The translations under genes were made by a program, and so were the position numbers. Below are positions 1 through 7,839 of a stretch of DNA of 8,843 nt, one piece after another. Within the stretch, counting starts at the first letter, position 1, and every line of letters begins with the position of its first letter. Source of the DNA: Candidatus Micrarchaeota archaeon CG_4_10_14_0_2_um_filter_60_11 (GTDB lineage: Archaea > Micrarchaeota > Micrarchaeia > Norongarragalinales > Norongarragalinaceae); assembly GCA_002792915.1 (NCBI GenBank), contig PFPF01000044.1, positions 1-8,843 on the forward strand, given 5' to 3'. Under the pieces are notes generated by a model. The model searched no databases and was not told the DNA's origin. It saw only the letters and a program-made list of their open reading frames with translations.

Positions 1-3000
1 AGAGTCGTCCCGGTTTATGAGCAGCGGGTAAGGCGCGTTGTTCGTAATGGCGAGCGAAACCGTTGCCGTCTTTTCGTTTTCGTTGTTGAGCTGGAATTGG
101 AGCGAATCCGCGGAAAGCGCCCACGCGTCGTCCAGGCTTTTTTGCATCAGGCTGGCGCGCGAGACGAACGGGATTTCAACGGTCTGCACGACGCTGCCGA
201 TGCGCCCGCGCAGGCGGATGCGGCCCTGCACGTCCTCGCGCAGCGTCTGCGGCTTTTCCGCGATTAGCATCGCGTCCTGCGCGTAATACGAGTACAGCCA
301 GTTCTCGGCCTGTTCGCCGCCCTTGACGCGCATGGAAGCGCTCGCGAGCGAGAACGAAGTCAACGACGGGTTCGTGGCGGTGAAAACGGTTGCCGTGACG
401 CGCAACTCGTTTGAAAGCTTGTTGGAAACGACGAACGAAGTGACCGCACCGTCCGCGGAGTCCACCGAGGCTTGTATGCTCGCGGGCGTCGCCTCGAAGA
501 ACGCCGCGGGCGCCTTAACCTGCAGGCGACCCGTGGAGCGGCTGAAGAAAGGCGCGGTAACCGCGAAGTCAATGCCGCCGATTCCCGACGGCTGCACGTT
601 TTCCGCGGCGTAAACGCCCGGCTGGCCTTCAAGCGGCGCGGCTTCAATCACGCTGCCCGCCAACAATTGAGATGCCGCTTTGCCAACGGAAACCGCCGCG
701 TCCTCTACCGGCAAGCCGTACTCGTCGGTTACCGTGAATGTCAGCGTGGACGAATCGAGCGCGGTAAGCGAAGTCGGAACAACGGCAACACGCAGCTTGG
801 GCTGCCTTTCGGAAATGACGCGCAGCGACAGCCGCTTTTCCACTACCGTCTCGCCCGCCGCGCTCGAAACGGTGAAAGTGACGGACGCGTCCTCGGAAAT
901 GCGCTGCGGGAAAACCGTGAAGAAGCCGGACGCCTGGCCCGTGTCGCCCGTGCGCACTTGCGCGGCCACCTGCGCGAAACGCGTGCCGTTGGTCCCGCCG
1001 AGCGACTCGAACGCAAGCGCGGCGCCGTCCGCCTTCGCGGTTATCGTGAACTGGCTGTTAGGCAGGCCGTAAACCGAGTAATACAGCTTGAACGACTCGC
1101 CCAGATTGGCTTGGAAGCCGTATTGGCTCGAGTAAGTCGCGCCGCTGAAGACCACGCGGTAACAGAAGTTGAGTTCGGGCGAGCACTCACCCTGGAAGTC
1201 GTTGGCAAACGAGCCGCTAATCGCGGTGAAAGCCAGCAGTTCCGCCTTGCTTGCGCCCGCGTCCGAGTCCGCAGGGTCGCGGAGCACGTCGGTTGCGGCG
1301 TAGAACGCCGTGCGGTGGTTCAAGGTAACGGGTTGGGCGGAAGGCGCGCCCGTGCGGATTTGCACGAGGAGCTCGCGGGTTCCGGTGAAGCGCTGGAATT
1401 CGAAGTTAACCCACTTGAACGTCAAACCTGACTGCTCGCCGGCCGCGGCCGCGGTGGACGCCGCGCCGGTTTCCTCTGCCGAAGCGGCGGGAATGCAGGT
1501 TATTGTTCCCGCGTTGTCCGGGAATTGCTCGCTTGAAAGCTGGAAGTCGCCGGTCTGCTTGAACTCGTAGGCGAACGACTTGTTCGCCGCGATGGTGACG
1601 CCCTGAATCAAGTCGCCGATTTTTATTTTCTGCGAAATCCCGCCCTTGTTCTCGAAGGTCACGAGCGAGCCGGACACTACTTGCAGGTCCTGCGGCGTGA
1701 ATCCGGCCTCGTCAAAGTAAACCGTCGCCGGGCCCGCAGCCGCGGACTCCTCCGTTGGCTGCGCAGTCGTCTGCGCCCCCTCGTAACTCGTGCCGCGCGT
1801 GATGCTCGCGCCGACGGCGGAGTAGGCCACGATAACCGCGTTGTCGCCGCCGAGCAGGGTTTGCATGTCGCCCACGCGGACGTGCGCGTTCGCCTTCGTG
1901 AACGACAGGCCTTGCGGCGCGGTCAGCAGGTATTTCGCGTTGTAAGTCGTGAACGGATTGACCGAATTGACTTTCTCGCCGTCAAGCGTGTACAAGCCCT
2001 CGAAAACCAGGCGGGAAGCCCGCTCGAATTGCGTCGAAACGAGCTCGAACGCGTTCGAGTTGTCAGCGCCAGCGACGATGCTGAGCGGCGGGGGAGTCAA
2101 GCCCTCGTAGCCTTGCGCCGCCACGGTTGCAACTGCCTGGCCCTCGTACAAATCCAAATAGCACACGCCGTTCTTGTCCGTCGCGCAGGAGTAATCCTCG
2201 CCGTTCGAGGAAACGCTTACTTGCGCGGACGCGACCGGCTTGCTCGCGTAGTGGTCGCGCACCGAGAAGCGCGTGCGCGCCTTGAGCAGCGGGAACGCGA
2301 CTTCAGCCGAGGCTCCTTGCGGGCTCGCCGTCCTGCTTTGCGGCGTGAAGGGCTCGCTGAACGCCACGCGCCCCTCGTAAGACGCCACGGCGACCATTTC
2401 CTTCAGCGGCGCGTCCGAAAAGGACTGGAGGCCGTCCAACCCCGTAATCTTCGCGGGGATGCCGAACGGCGCGCGTTCCTTGGCCAGCAAAGTCACGAGC
2501 GCGCCCGAAACTTCCGAGCCGTCTGCGGCGGTTACGCGCACGTTCACGACGCCCGAAGCGTCGTCGGTCGCGGTTGCCAGCGCGAGCGCGTGCTCGCCCG
2601 CGGTCGCGTAAAGCAATACGGACGGCAGGTAGCCGGGCTTGTATGCCGTCGCGGAAAGCTGGCCGGACTCGCTTGCCGCAATCTGGAAGGATGCTTCGCC
2701 CGTGAACGGCGCGTCCTGGTATTTGGCGAGTTGCGTGCCGTTGAACGAGAGTTCGCGGGAATAAAGGCTGACGATGGGCGAGTTGATTGCCTTGCCCGTC
2801 GCGTCCGTCACGGTTATCGTAATCAAGCTCGTCGTGTCCGCGTTGCCCTTGACCATGCGTATTGCTTCGGGCCACATTTCGCGCGTCGAGGCGTTGAACT
2901 GGATTGAGCGCGTGAGGAAGCCGTCCGCGGACGCGATTATGCTCCACGACGAGCCGAGCGGCACTTCCTGCACGGGAGTCTTGCCGTCGCCGCCGGTCTT

Positions 3001-3828
3001 GAGCGAGTAAACGCGTTCGCCGGTTGCAATGTCGACGAATTGCACGGTCGCGTTCGCGAGCGCCTCGCCCGCGTTGTCCCAAACCGCGATGTGAACTTGT
3101 GAAGCCGCCGTTTCCCCGATTTTGACGAGGACGAGCGACACGCTGCCGTAATTGGACGAGCCCACTCTCACGGACTGTTCCACGGGCGAGTATCCGGGTG
3201 CGGACGCGCGCAGCAAATATTCGCGGTTCGGGTCGACTTCGAAGCTCCCGCTTGCCGCGTCCCGCGTGCCGAGCACCGAGCCCGTGATTGAATCCTGCAG
3301 GTAAACCGAAGCGTTGGACGGGCCTTCGACTTGGAAGTACACCGCCACCGTGTTCAACTGGATTGCCTGCGCGGACACCGACGCCTTGTTAATCGAATCG
3401 CTTTCCACGGTCAAGTCCTGCGAGGCATCCGGGAAAATGTAGTCCGGGCTTGACACCAAGAGGCGGGCCTTGCCTGCCGGAATGCCCCTGAACGTCGCGC
3501 GGCCGTCCGAAGCGGTTATTGTTTCGTTCGTGTACTTCGAATCCGCGTTGAGCGAATAAATTTTTACGGTCGCGCCGGCCACGGGCGTGCCGTCCGCCGC
3601 GGTCACGGTTATCACGGCCGAGCCCGGCGCGGCGGTGAACAGCGAGGGCAGCACTTGCGCGAGGCCGAAGATTACGAGCGCGAGCAGGAGAAGGAAGACG
3701 GGGAGCGAGGGAATCCCCTTTTCCTCTATCGCGTCCGCGGCTGCCTTTAACGGGATTCCCTTCCCGTCAAGCCATTCCAGGAAAGCGTTCCATTTTCCGA
3801 CAGCCGAGCCAACGAAACCTTCTGCCAT
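1..3828 (-). CDS. Giant membrane-anchored surface protein of beta-sandwich repeats (partial, C-terminus missing)
   Basis: I read this frame codon by codon from the ATG at 3828 to the left edge and found no stop, giving 1276 residues with the C-terminus outside the window. Residues 1-36 are a short, probably cytoplasmic head. About 41-63 is one strong hydrophobic segment (core PVFLLLLALVIFGL), read as an N-terminal anchor with the rest outside the cell. About 69-600 holds five or six carboxypeptidase-regulatory-like beta-sandwich repeats, several ending in a GY/GF motif (APGYSP, ADGFLT, KPGYLP, AQGYEG). About 699-778 resembles a cupredoxin fold, flanked by Ala/Thr-rich linkers. About 1000-1110 is a bacterial-Ig/invasin-like module and 1115 onward another sandwich. 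Cys548/Cys556 and Cys882/Cys889 could form disulfide loops. There is no catalytic motif. Likely a cell-surface or S-layer-associated structural or adhesive protein; the exact role is unknown. It is transcribed divergently from the signalling cluster. Confidence 0.85.
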   Translation of the reverse strand, partial: MAEGFVGSAVGKWNAFLEWLDGKGIPLKAAADAIEEKGIPSLPVFLLLLALVIFGLAQVLPSLFTAAPGSAVITVTAADGTPVAGATVKIYSLNADSKYTNETITASDGRATFRGIPAGKARLLVSSPDYIFPDASQDLTVESDSINKASVSAQAIQLNTVAVYFQVEGPSNASVYLQDSITGSVLGTRDAASGSFEVDPNREYLLRASAPGYSPVEQSVRVGSSNYGSVSLVLVKIGETAASQVHIAVWDNAGEALANATVQFVDIATGERVYSLKTGGDGKTPVQEVPLGSSWSIIASADGFLTRSIQFNASTREMWPEAIRMVKGNADTTSLITITVTDATGKAINSPIVSLYSRELSFNGTQLAKYQDAPFTGEASFQIAASESGQLSATAYKPGYLPSVLLYATAGEHALALATATDDASGVVNVRVTAADGSEVSGALVTLLAKERAPFGIPAKITGLDGLQSFSDAPLKEMVAVASYEGRVAFSEPFTPQSRTASPQGASAEVAFPLLKARTRFSVRDHYASKPVASAQVSVSSNGEDYSCATDKNGVCYLDLYEGQAVATVAAQGYEGLTPPPLSIVAGADNSNAFELVSTQFERASRLVFEGLYTLDGEKVNSVNPFTTYNAKYLLTAPQGLSFTKANAHVRVGDMQTLLGGDNAVIVAYSAVGASITRGTSYEGAQTTAQPTEESAAAGPATVYFDEAGFTPQDLQVVSGSLVTFENKGGISQKIKIGDLIQGVTIAANKSFAYEFKQTGDFQLSSEQFPDNAGTITCIPAASAEETGAASTAAAAGEQSGLTFKWVNFEFQRFTGTRELLVQIRTGAPSAQPVTLNHRTAFYAATDVLRDPADSDAGASKAELLAFTAISGSFANDFQGECSPELNFCYRVVFSGATYSSQYGFQANLGESFKLYYSVYGLPNSQFTITAKADGAALAFESLGGTNGTRFAQVAAQVRTGDTGQASGFFTVFPQRISEDASVTFTVSSAAGETVVEKRLSLRVISERQPKLRVAVVPTSLTALDSSTLTFTVTDEYGLPVEDAAVSVGKAASQLLAGSVIEAAPLEGQPGVYAAENVQPSGIGGIDFAVTAPFFSRSTGRLQVKAPAAFFEATPASIQASVDSADGAVTSFVVSNKLSNELRVTATVFTATNPSLTSFSLASASMRVKGGEQAENWLYSYYAQDAMLIAEKPQTLREDVQGRIRLRGRIGSVVQTVEIPFVSRASLMQKSLDDAWALSADSLQFQLNNENEKTATVSLAITNNAPYPLLINRDDS

Positions 3829-3852
3829 GAACAAAAACAAGGCGTTCAGCCA

Positions 3853-3861
3853 TTTTAAATA
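3853..3861 (-). promoter_or_regulatory. TATA-like box for the surface protein gene
   Basis: On the minus strand the sequence reads TATTTAAAA, centred about 29 nt before the ATG at 3828. That is the spacing expected for an archaeal TATA box driving a leaderless or nearly leaderless transcript, and no Shine-Dalgarno-like purine stretch precedes this ATG. A second candidate on the same strand is the TTATAAAG at 3868-3875, which would give a leader of about 16 nt. Called from sequence alone. Confidence 0.5.
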
Positions 3862-3867
3862 GTCACT

Positions 3868-3876
3868 CTTTATAAG
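3868..3876 (+). promoter_or_regulatory. TATA-like box for the signalling cluster
   Basis: CTTTATAAG is centred about 28 nt before the ATG at 3900, with no ribosome binding site in between. This fits an archaeal promoter whose transcript starts at or within a few bases of the start codon. The centre lies only about 15 bp from the box proposed for the divergent gene, so the upstream (BRE) elements of both promoters would share the bases 3862-3867. Confidence 0.55.
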
Positions 3877-3899
3877 TCGCACGAGGCACAGATAATTTC

Positions 3900-5726
3900 A
3901 TGCCGCAGGAACCGTTCAAACCGTTGCGCAGCAGGCCGATAAAGAGGGTGCTGCAGAACGCCGAAGAAAGCCGCAGGCTCCTCAAGGCAGCCGAATTCAT
4001 AACCGCAGCCGGAAGGAAAAGCAAGTCCATCCAGGAGCTCTCCGACAAGACGATTCCGTGGATTCACAATTTCCTGGGCACTTCGACCGCCTCCATCTGG
4101 TACCGCAACCCTGAAACCGAAAGAATACAGCTCGTCGCGAGCCAGGACCTGACGCTGGGCAAGGAAGGAAATGAAAGGGAGATGGAAAACCTGCTGGAGA
4201 GGATACGCGAACTCGAGGAGAAGGCCAACGACCCCTCGAGCGAAACCTTCAGGGCGTTCAAAAAACAAAAGCCGGTTCACTTCGCGGGCCAGGAAAAGCC
4301 CGGAATGCCGGGAAGCGTGAACGGCGTTGGGCTGCCCCTCGACGAAAACCACATGATATGGCTTTACAACCCGTTCGGCGGGGCCACCGAACTCACGACA
4401 AAGCAAAAGAACCGCCTCGCGACCGTAAAAAGGTACCTGACGCCGGCCGTCACGAACGTGCACGGGTCCTGGCAGAAGGGCTTGAACGCAGTCAGGCAAG
4501 AACTGGCGCTTAAGCCCCACGAATTCAGGCCCTACGAGTCGGGCCTGCAGATGGTCGCCGACGCGGTGAAGCGCCTTTTCGGCGAAAAAGCCGGAGTGCT
4601 ACTAGTGCACAAGGACAAAACCGCGGGGCACACAGAGTACAGGGTGCGCGCGAACGCGGGCTTCGACAAAGGCATCGCGGAAGCCCTCAACGGGCACTTG
4701 ATGAAAAACAGCGTCCAGCAAATCGACTTGGAAGCGCTTAAAAAAACGGAAGAGCTCAAAAAAGCGCTGAAGCGCGTCCACGGCCTGCCCTTCGTCTCTC
4801 CGCAATCCGAATCGCACGTCCTGCTTTTGACCGGCGTCAAGCTGTCGCCTTACGAATTGCACACCCTGGGCGAACTCACCAACGAGAGCATGATGCAGCT
4901 GGAAACCCACCGCATAGACTCGACGCTCGCCAGCGGCGCGCTCGACTCGCGTTACTTCCGCGACGAGCTCGACCGCCTGATGGCTAAGGCCAGCGAAAAA
5001 AAACCGTTTGCGCTGGTTTATGCGGACGCCCGCAAATTCAAGAGGATAAACGAGTACCTGAGCCACGGCATAGGCAACAAGGTCATCAAGGCCTTCGGCC
5101 ACATACTCAAACGCAGTGCCAAGGAAACGCTGGACCCGCGCGAAGGCGTGGAATACCGCATCGGCGGCATGGGCATGGGAGGCGGCAGCGACGAGTTCGT
5201 CATAGCGGCGCACGGGCCCGAAAGCGGGGACGCGCTGCGCGAATTCATGAGGCGCGCGAACGAGCGCTCCAAGCGCACGAGCGGCGCGCTGCAGCGCATC
5301 GTGCGCGCGGAATTCAAGAGGAACGCCGGCTTGTGGCGGAGTTACGTCGACAAGGTGCGCAAGGACTTGATGGAAAAGCGCGCGGCGGAAATCACGGATG
5401 AAATGGTGAGAAAGCAGGCGGAAGAGGACATCGGCGCGGAAGCGCTGGCGAGCAAACCCGAAGCCAGCGTGCGTGCCCACCTGCGCCAACTGCGCGGAAT
5501 CATGGAAAGTAAGGCTAGAATGATGGTCACCGATGAGGAAGCGGAACGCGAGGCCGAGGCGTTCCTGCCGAAACTGCTCTCGTTAAAGCTGGACCTGGGC
5601 CACGTAAGCGCGACCAGCCCCCGGCCAGTCGGCGAAACGCTGGGAATCGCGGAAGAAATGATGAAGAACTACAAGAAAATTGCCGAAGAAGAGGAAGCGC
5701 CGCGGCCGCGAAGTAGCCGCTGGTGA
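3900..5726 (+). CDS. GAF-GAF-GGDEF domain protein, diguanylate-cyclase-like, with divergent signature
   Basis: Soluble protein of 608 residues with no signal peptide or membrane segment. Residues about 28-187 and 212-340 look like two GAF sensor domains. About 345-595 is GGDEF-like. The opening helix (DSRYFRDELDRL) is followed by the strand LVYADARKFKRIN, where D376 matches the first metal Asp and N384 the guanine-contacting Asn of diguanylate cyclases. The usual GH..GD appears as SHGIGN, so the second guanine contact is Asn393 instead of Asp. The signature reads RIGG, then MGMGGGS, then DEF (420-433). About 455-560 is a charged, mostly helical stretch absent from ordinary GGDEF domains, after which LDLGHVSATS and a final helix (EEMMKNYKKIAEE) resemble the family's last strand and helix. 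No RxxD inhibitory site is seen. If active it would act on GTP, but the changes make product and activity uncertain. The TATA-like box and lack of a ribosome binding site support this start. First gene of the cluster. Confidence 0.8.
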   Translation: MPQEPFKPLRSRPIKRVLQNAEESRRLLKAAEFITAAGRKSKSIQELSDKTIPWIHNFLGTSTASIWYRNPETERIQLVASQDLTLGKEGNEREMENLLERIRELEEKANDPSSETFRAFKKQKPVHFAGQEKPGMPGSVNGVGLPLDENHMIWLYNPFGGATELTTKQKNRLATVKRYLTPAVTNVHGSWQKGLNAVRQELALKPHEFRPYESGLQMVADAVKRLFGEKAGVLLVHKDKTAGHTEYRVRANAGFDKGIAEALNGHLMKNSVQQIDLEALKKTEELKKALKRVHGLPFVSPQSESHVLLLTGVKLSPYELHTLGELTNESMMQLETHRIDSTLASGALDSRYFRDELDRLMAKASEKKPFALVYADARKFKRINEYLSHGIGNKVIKAFGHILKRSAKETLDPREGVEYRIGGMGMGGGSDEFVIAAHGPESGDALREFMRRANERSKRTSGALQRIVRAEFKRNAGLWRSYVDKVRKDLMEKRAAEITDEMVRKQAEEDIGAEALASKPEASVRAHLRQLRGIMESKARMMVTDEEAEREAEAFLPKLLSLKLDLGHVSATSPRPVGETLGIAEEMMKNYKKIAEEEEAPRPRSSRW

Positions 5727-5755
5727 GGAGAAGGGAAAACGGAGAGTGAGATTGT

Positions 5756-6352
5756 ATGAAGACGAAGAGCCTGACGCTGTCGAAGGAAGCCATACTCGCG
5801 TGCGTGCATTTGGGCATAAGCGACGCGGGAAAAATCGCGAAGAACCTGAACACCACGCGCGAAACCGTCCAGCGCGAGCTGGAAGAGCTCGAGCAGGAGG
5901 GCCTCGTCGCAAAGGAGGGCACTTTCTTCAAGAGTTACGTGCTGTCCGCCGAAGGCAAGAACCGGCTGGGCAACGCGAAAATCGAGTTGAACACCGTGCG
6001 CGACGCTGCCGTCGTGAAGAGCGGCGCGTTCAGCAAGCTCCGCGTCACCGCCACGAACGCCGGGCGCGCGCCCACGGGCGAAGCCTGCATCCGCATAATC
6101 TCGCCGAAAGTTTTCAGCATCACGCGCGAGGGCTGCGATTACGACAACGACCCCGAGCACACGGTTCTCGAGTTCCCGCTCGACGAGCTCCACGCGGGCG
6201 AGGCGCAGAGCATACTGTTTGACATGCGCGGCGTGCTGCCCAGCGGCGTGCTCTCGTCGAAGTACAAAATCACGGTTCAGGCGTTCGTCGGCAAGACGCA
6301 GACGGACAAGCGCGAAATCTCGGTCATAATCGAGTCCGAATCCAAGGAGTGA
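5756..6352 (+). CDS. Winged-helix DNA-binding protein with C-terminal Ig-like beta-sandwich
   Basis: 198 residues, no membrane segment. Residues about 8-72 form a winged helix-turn-helix. The helices KEAILACVHLG, DAGKIAKNLN and TRETVQRELEELEQEGL are followed by a wing (VAKEGTFFKSYVLSAEGKNRL), in the style of MarR/ArsR-like and other archaeal wHTH proteins. Residues about 76-195 alternate hydrophobic and polar residues in short strands (KLRVTATNAG, CIRIISP, TVLEFPLDEL, YKITVQAFVG, REISVIIES), like CARDB or NEW3-type Ig folds that are usually extracellular. Joined to a DNA-binding domain, that half is probably a ligand-binding or dimerisation module. The gene starts 29 nt after the GGDEF gene; GGAG at 5741 lies 11 nt before the ATG. 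Position between two nucleotide cyclase homologues suggests a regulator responding to their signal, or controlling the cluster, but no nucleotide-binding motif is recognisable. Confidence 0.7.
   Translation: MKTKSLTLSKEAILACVHLGISDAGKIAKNLNTTRETVQRELEELEQEGLVAKEGTFFKSYVLSAEGKNRLGNAKIELNTVRDAAVVKSGAFSKLRVTATNAGRAPTGEACIRIISPKVFSITREGCDYDNDPEHTVLEFPLDELHAGEAQSILFDMRGVLPSGVLSSKYKITVQAFVGKTQTDKREISVIIESESKE
6346..6352 (+). promoter_or_regulatory. Ribosome binding site deciding the cyclase start
   Basis: GGAGTGA resembles the archaeal consensus GGAGGTGA and also contains the stop codon of the upstream gene. GGAG ends 8 nt before the ATG at 6358. This favours that ATG over the in-frame GTG at 6349, which overlaps the upstream stop but has no purine-rich site of its own. 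The arrangement suggests translational coupling. Confidence 0.6.
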
Positions 6353-6357
6353 AAAGC

Positions 6358-7827
6358 ATGGACTGCCTCCAGCGGATAATCGGGGCGCGCAACAAGAAGG
6401 CTTGCGAAAAAGCCGCGCTCGCCTGCGCCGCACAAAAGCTCGGAACGCGGCAGGCGTTCCACCTGGATTACGCGCCAGTCGAAGGGCTGCGCCTGAGGCT
6501 GGCGGACGACGCCACGCTGCGCCTCCTCAAGGGAAATTTGGACTGGCTCAAGCTGCGCGCGTCGCACTCGCTGCACCGCGGCCTGACCGTCACGCATTTG
6601 AGGGGTTACGCGATTGCCCTCGCCCCGCTGCGCAAGCGTAACGGCAAACCGCTTGGCGTAATCGGCGCAATCAAGAAAAAATTCGAGAAAGGCGACTTGG
6701 AGGCGCTCTCGCAAATCGCGGCCGCGGCGGAAACCCGCATCGAGCTCGCCCGCGCCAACGCGCGCCTCGCAGTGGAGGAAAAAGAGCTGGCGCTGGAAGG
6801 CGAATTGCAGCGCGTGCTGAGCTCGAACGCCGGATTCAGGGAGTCGCTGGAACTCTTTGCGTTCAAGCTCGCCCAGTACGCGGACGCGCGCGAAACCGCG
6901 TTTTACTCTTACTCCGAAAAAAGCGGCGAACTCGTGCTTACGGCGGGAACGGACGCGGCCCAACGCGCCTTCGCGTCGCTGTCGCACGCGGCGTCAACCG
7001 CCGGAAAAAAAGGCTGCCCCGTTTCCGAGGACGGCACCGTCGCCGCACCGATTGAATTGAACGGCGAAGCCGTGGGCGCGGTCGCAGGGGTGGCGCACGG
7101 CAACGAGGCGATTGCGAAACGCCTTTTCAAGGTCGCGGCAATCCATGCGGCGAGCATTTACTCACTGGAAAAACAGCGCCTGCGCCTCGAAGGAACGCTC
7201 AGGAAGGTCGTGTCGCCCGGCGTGCACGAGGACCTGCTGGAATACGGAGCACACCTCGGCGGCGAGCGCAAGATAGTGACGGTATTGTTCACGGACTTGC
7301 GCGGCTTCACGAAGATATCTGAGGAGCAGGACGCTTCCGACCTGGTGGCGCGCCTGAACGAGCACTTCGAGGCGATTACGAGGCCCGTGCTCGCGCACGG
7401 CGGCATCATCGAGGGCTTCATGGGCGACGGGATGATGGCGTTCTTCGGCGCCCGCGGCGACGGCGACAACCACGAGGAGGAAGCGCTGAAGGCGGCGCTC
7501 GAAATGCAGTCCGCGCTCGACGCGCTGAACGCGCGGTGGGCGGTCGAAGACCGCAAGGTGGAATTCAAGATGGGAATCGGCGTGAACACGGGCGACGCCA
7601 TCGTGGGCAACATGGGTTCCAGCGATTACCTGCACTACACCGCAATCGGCGACACCACGAACACCGCCTCGCGCATTTGCGGCATCGCCAAGGGCGGGGA
7701 GATTTTGGCGAGCGAGGCCACCGTGAAGCCCATCAAGGAGGACTTGAAGCTGCGCGAGCGCGAGCCGGTGGAGCTGAAGGGCAAGCGCAAACCCGTGCGC
7801 GTTTACGACATCCGCGGCTTCCGATAA
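6358..7827 (+). CDS. GAF-GAF-class III nucleotidyl cyclase
   Basis: 489 residues from the ATG at 6358 (492 if GTG 6349 is used), soluble. About 37-135 is GAF-like and degenerate at its N-terminal side (later half APLRKRNGKPLGVIGAI). About 155-270 is a clearer GAF domain. A helix and the typical lead-in (VVSPGVHEDLLE, then GGERKIVTVLFTDLRGFT) open the catalytic domain, about 295-480. Metal-binding Asp313 (FTDLRGFT) and Asp357 (GFMGDGMMAFFG) are present, as are the transition-state residues Asn435 and Arg439 (TTNTASRI). The residue that selects adenine in adenylate cyclases, Lys three residues before the GD, is Gly353; the second selector is Thr428, as in many bacterial enzymes. The protein should therefore be catalytically competent but its nucleotide (ATP, GTP or a pyrimidine) cannot be told. 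The lead-in and motif style are bacterial, so transfer from bacteria is plausible. Third gene of the cluster, 5 nt after the regulator. Confidence 0.87.
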   Translation: MDCLQRIIGARNKKACEKAALACAAQKLGTRQAFHLDYAPVEGLRLRLADDATLRLLKGNLDWLKLRASHSLHRGLTVTHLRGYAIALAPLRKRNGKPLGVIGAIKKKFEKGDLEALSQIAAAAETRIELARANARLAVEEKELALEGELQRVLSSNAGFRESLELFAFKLAQYADARETAFYSYSEKSGELVLTAGTDAAQRAFASLSHAASTAGKKGCPVSEDGTVAAPIELNGEAVGAVAGVAHGNEAIAKRLFKVAAIHAASIYSLEKQRLRLEGTLRKVVSPGVHEDLLEYGAHLGGERKIVTVLFTDLRGFTKISEEQDASDLVARLNEHFEAITRPVLAHGGIIEGFMGDGMMAFFGARGDGDNHEEEALKAALEMQSALDALNARWAVEDRKVEFKMGIGVNTGDAIVGNMGSSDYLHYTAIGDTTNTASRICGIAKGGEILASEATVKPIKEDLKLREREPVELKGKRKPVRVYDIRGFR

Positions 7828-7839
7828 AAAGGCGAACAA

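Noticed and set aside
472..1431. Open frame of 319 codons on the plus strand opposite the surface protein gene
   Set aside because: Its translation is extremely Arg-rich and low in complexity, as expected opposite GC-rich coding sequence. The minus frame through the same bases gives a coherent secreted protein.
1681..2907. Open frame of 408 codons on the plus strand
   Set aside because: Arg/Ala-rich shadow of the same minus-strand gene, with no recognisable domain.
4602..5489. Open frame of 295 codons on the minus strand within the GGDEF gene
   Set aside because: Antisense shadow: no domain pattern, while the plus strand shows GAF and GGDEF motifs across the same bases.
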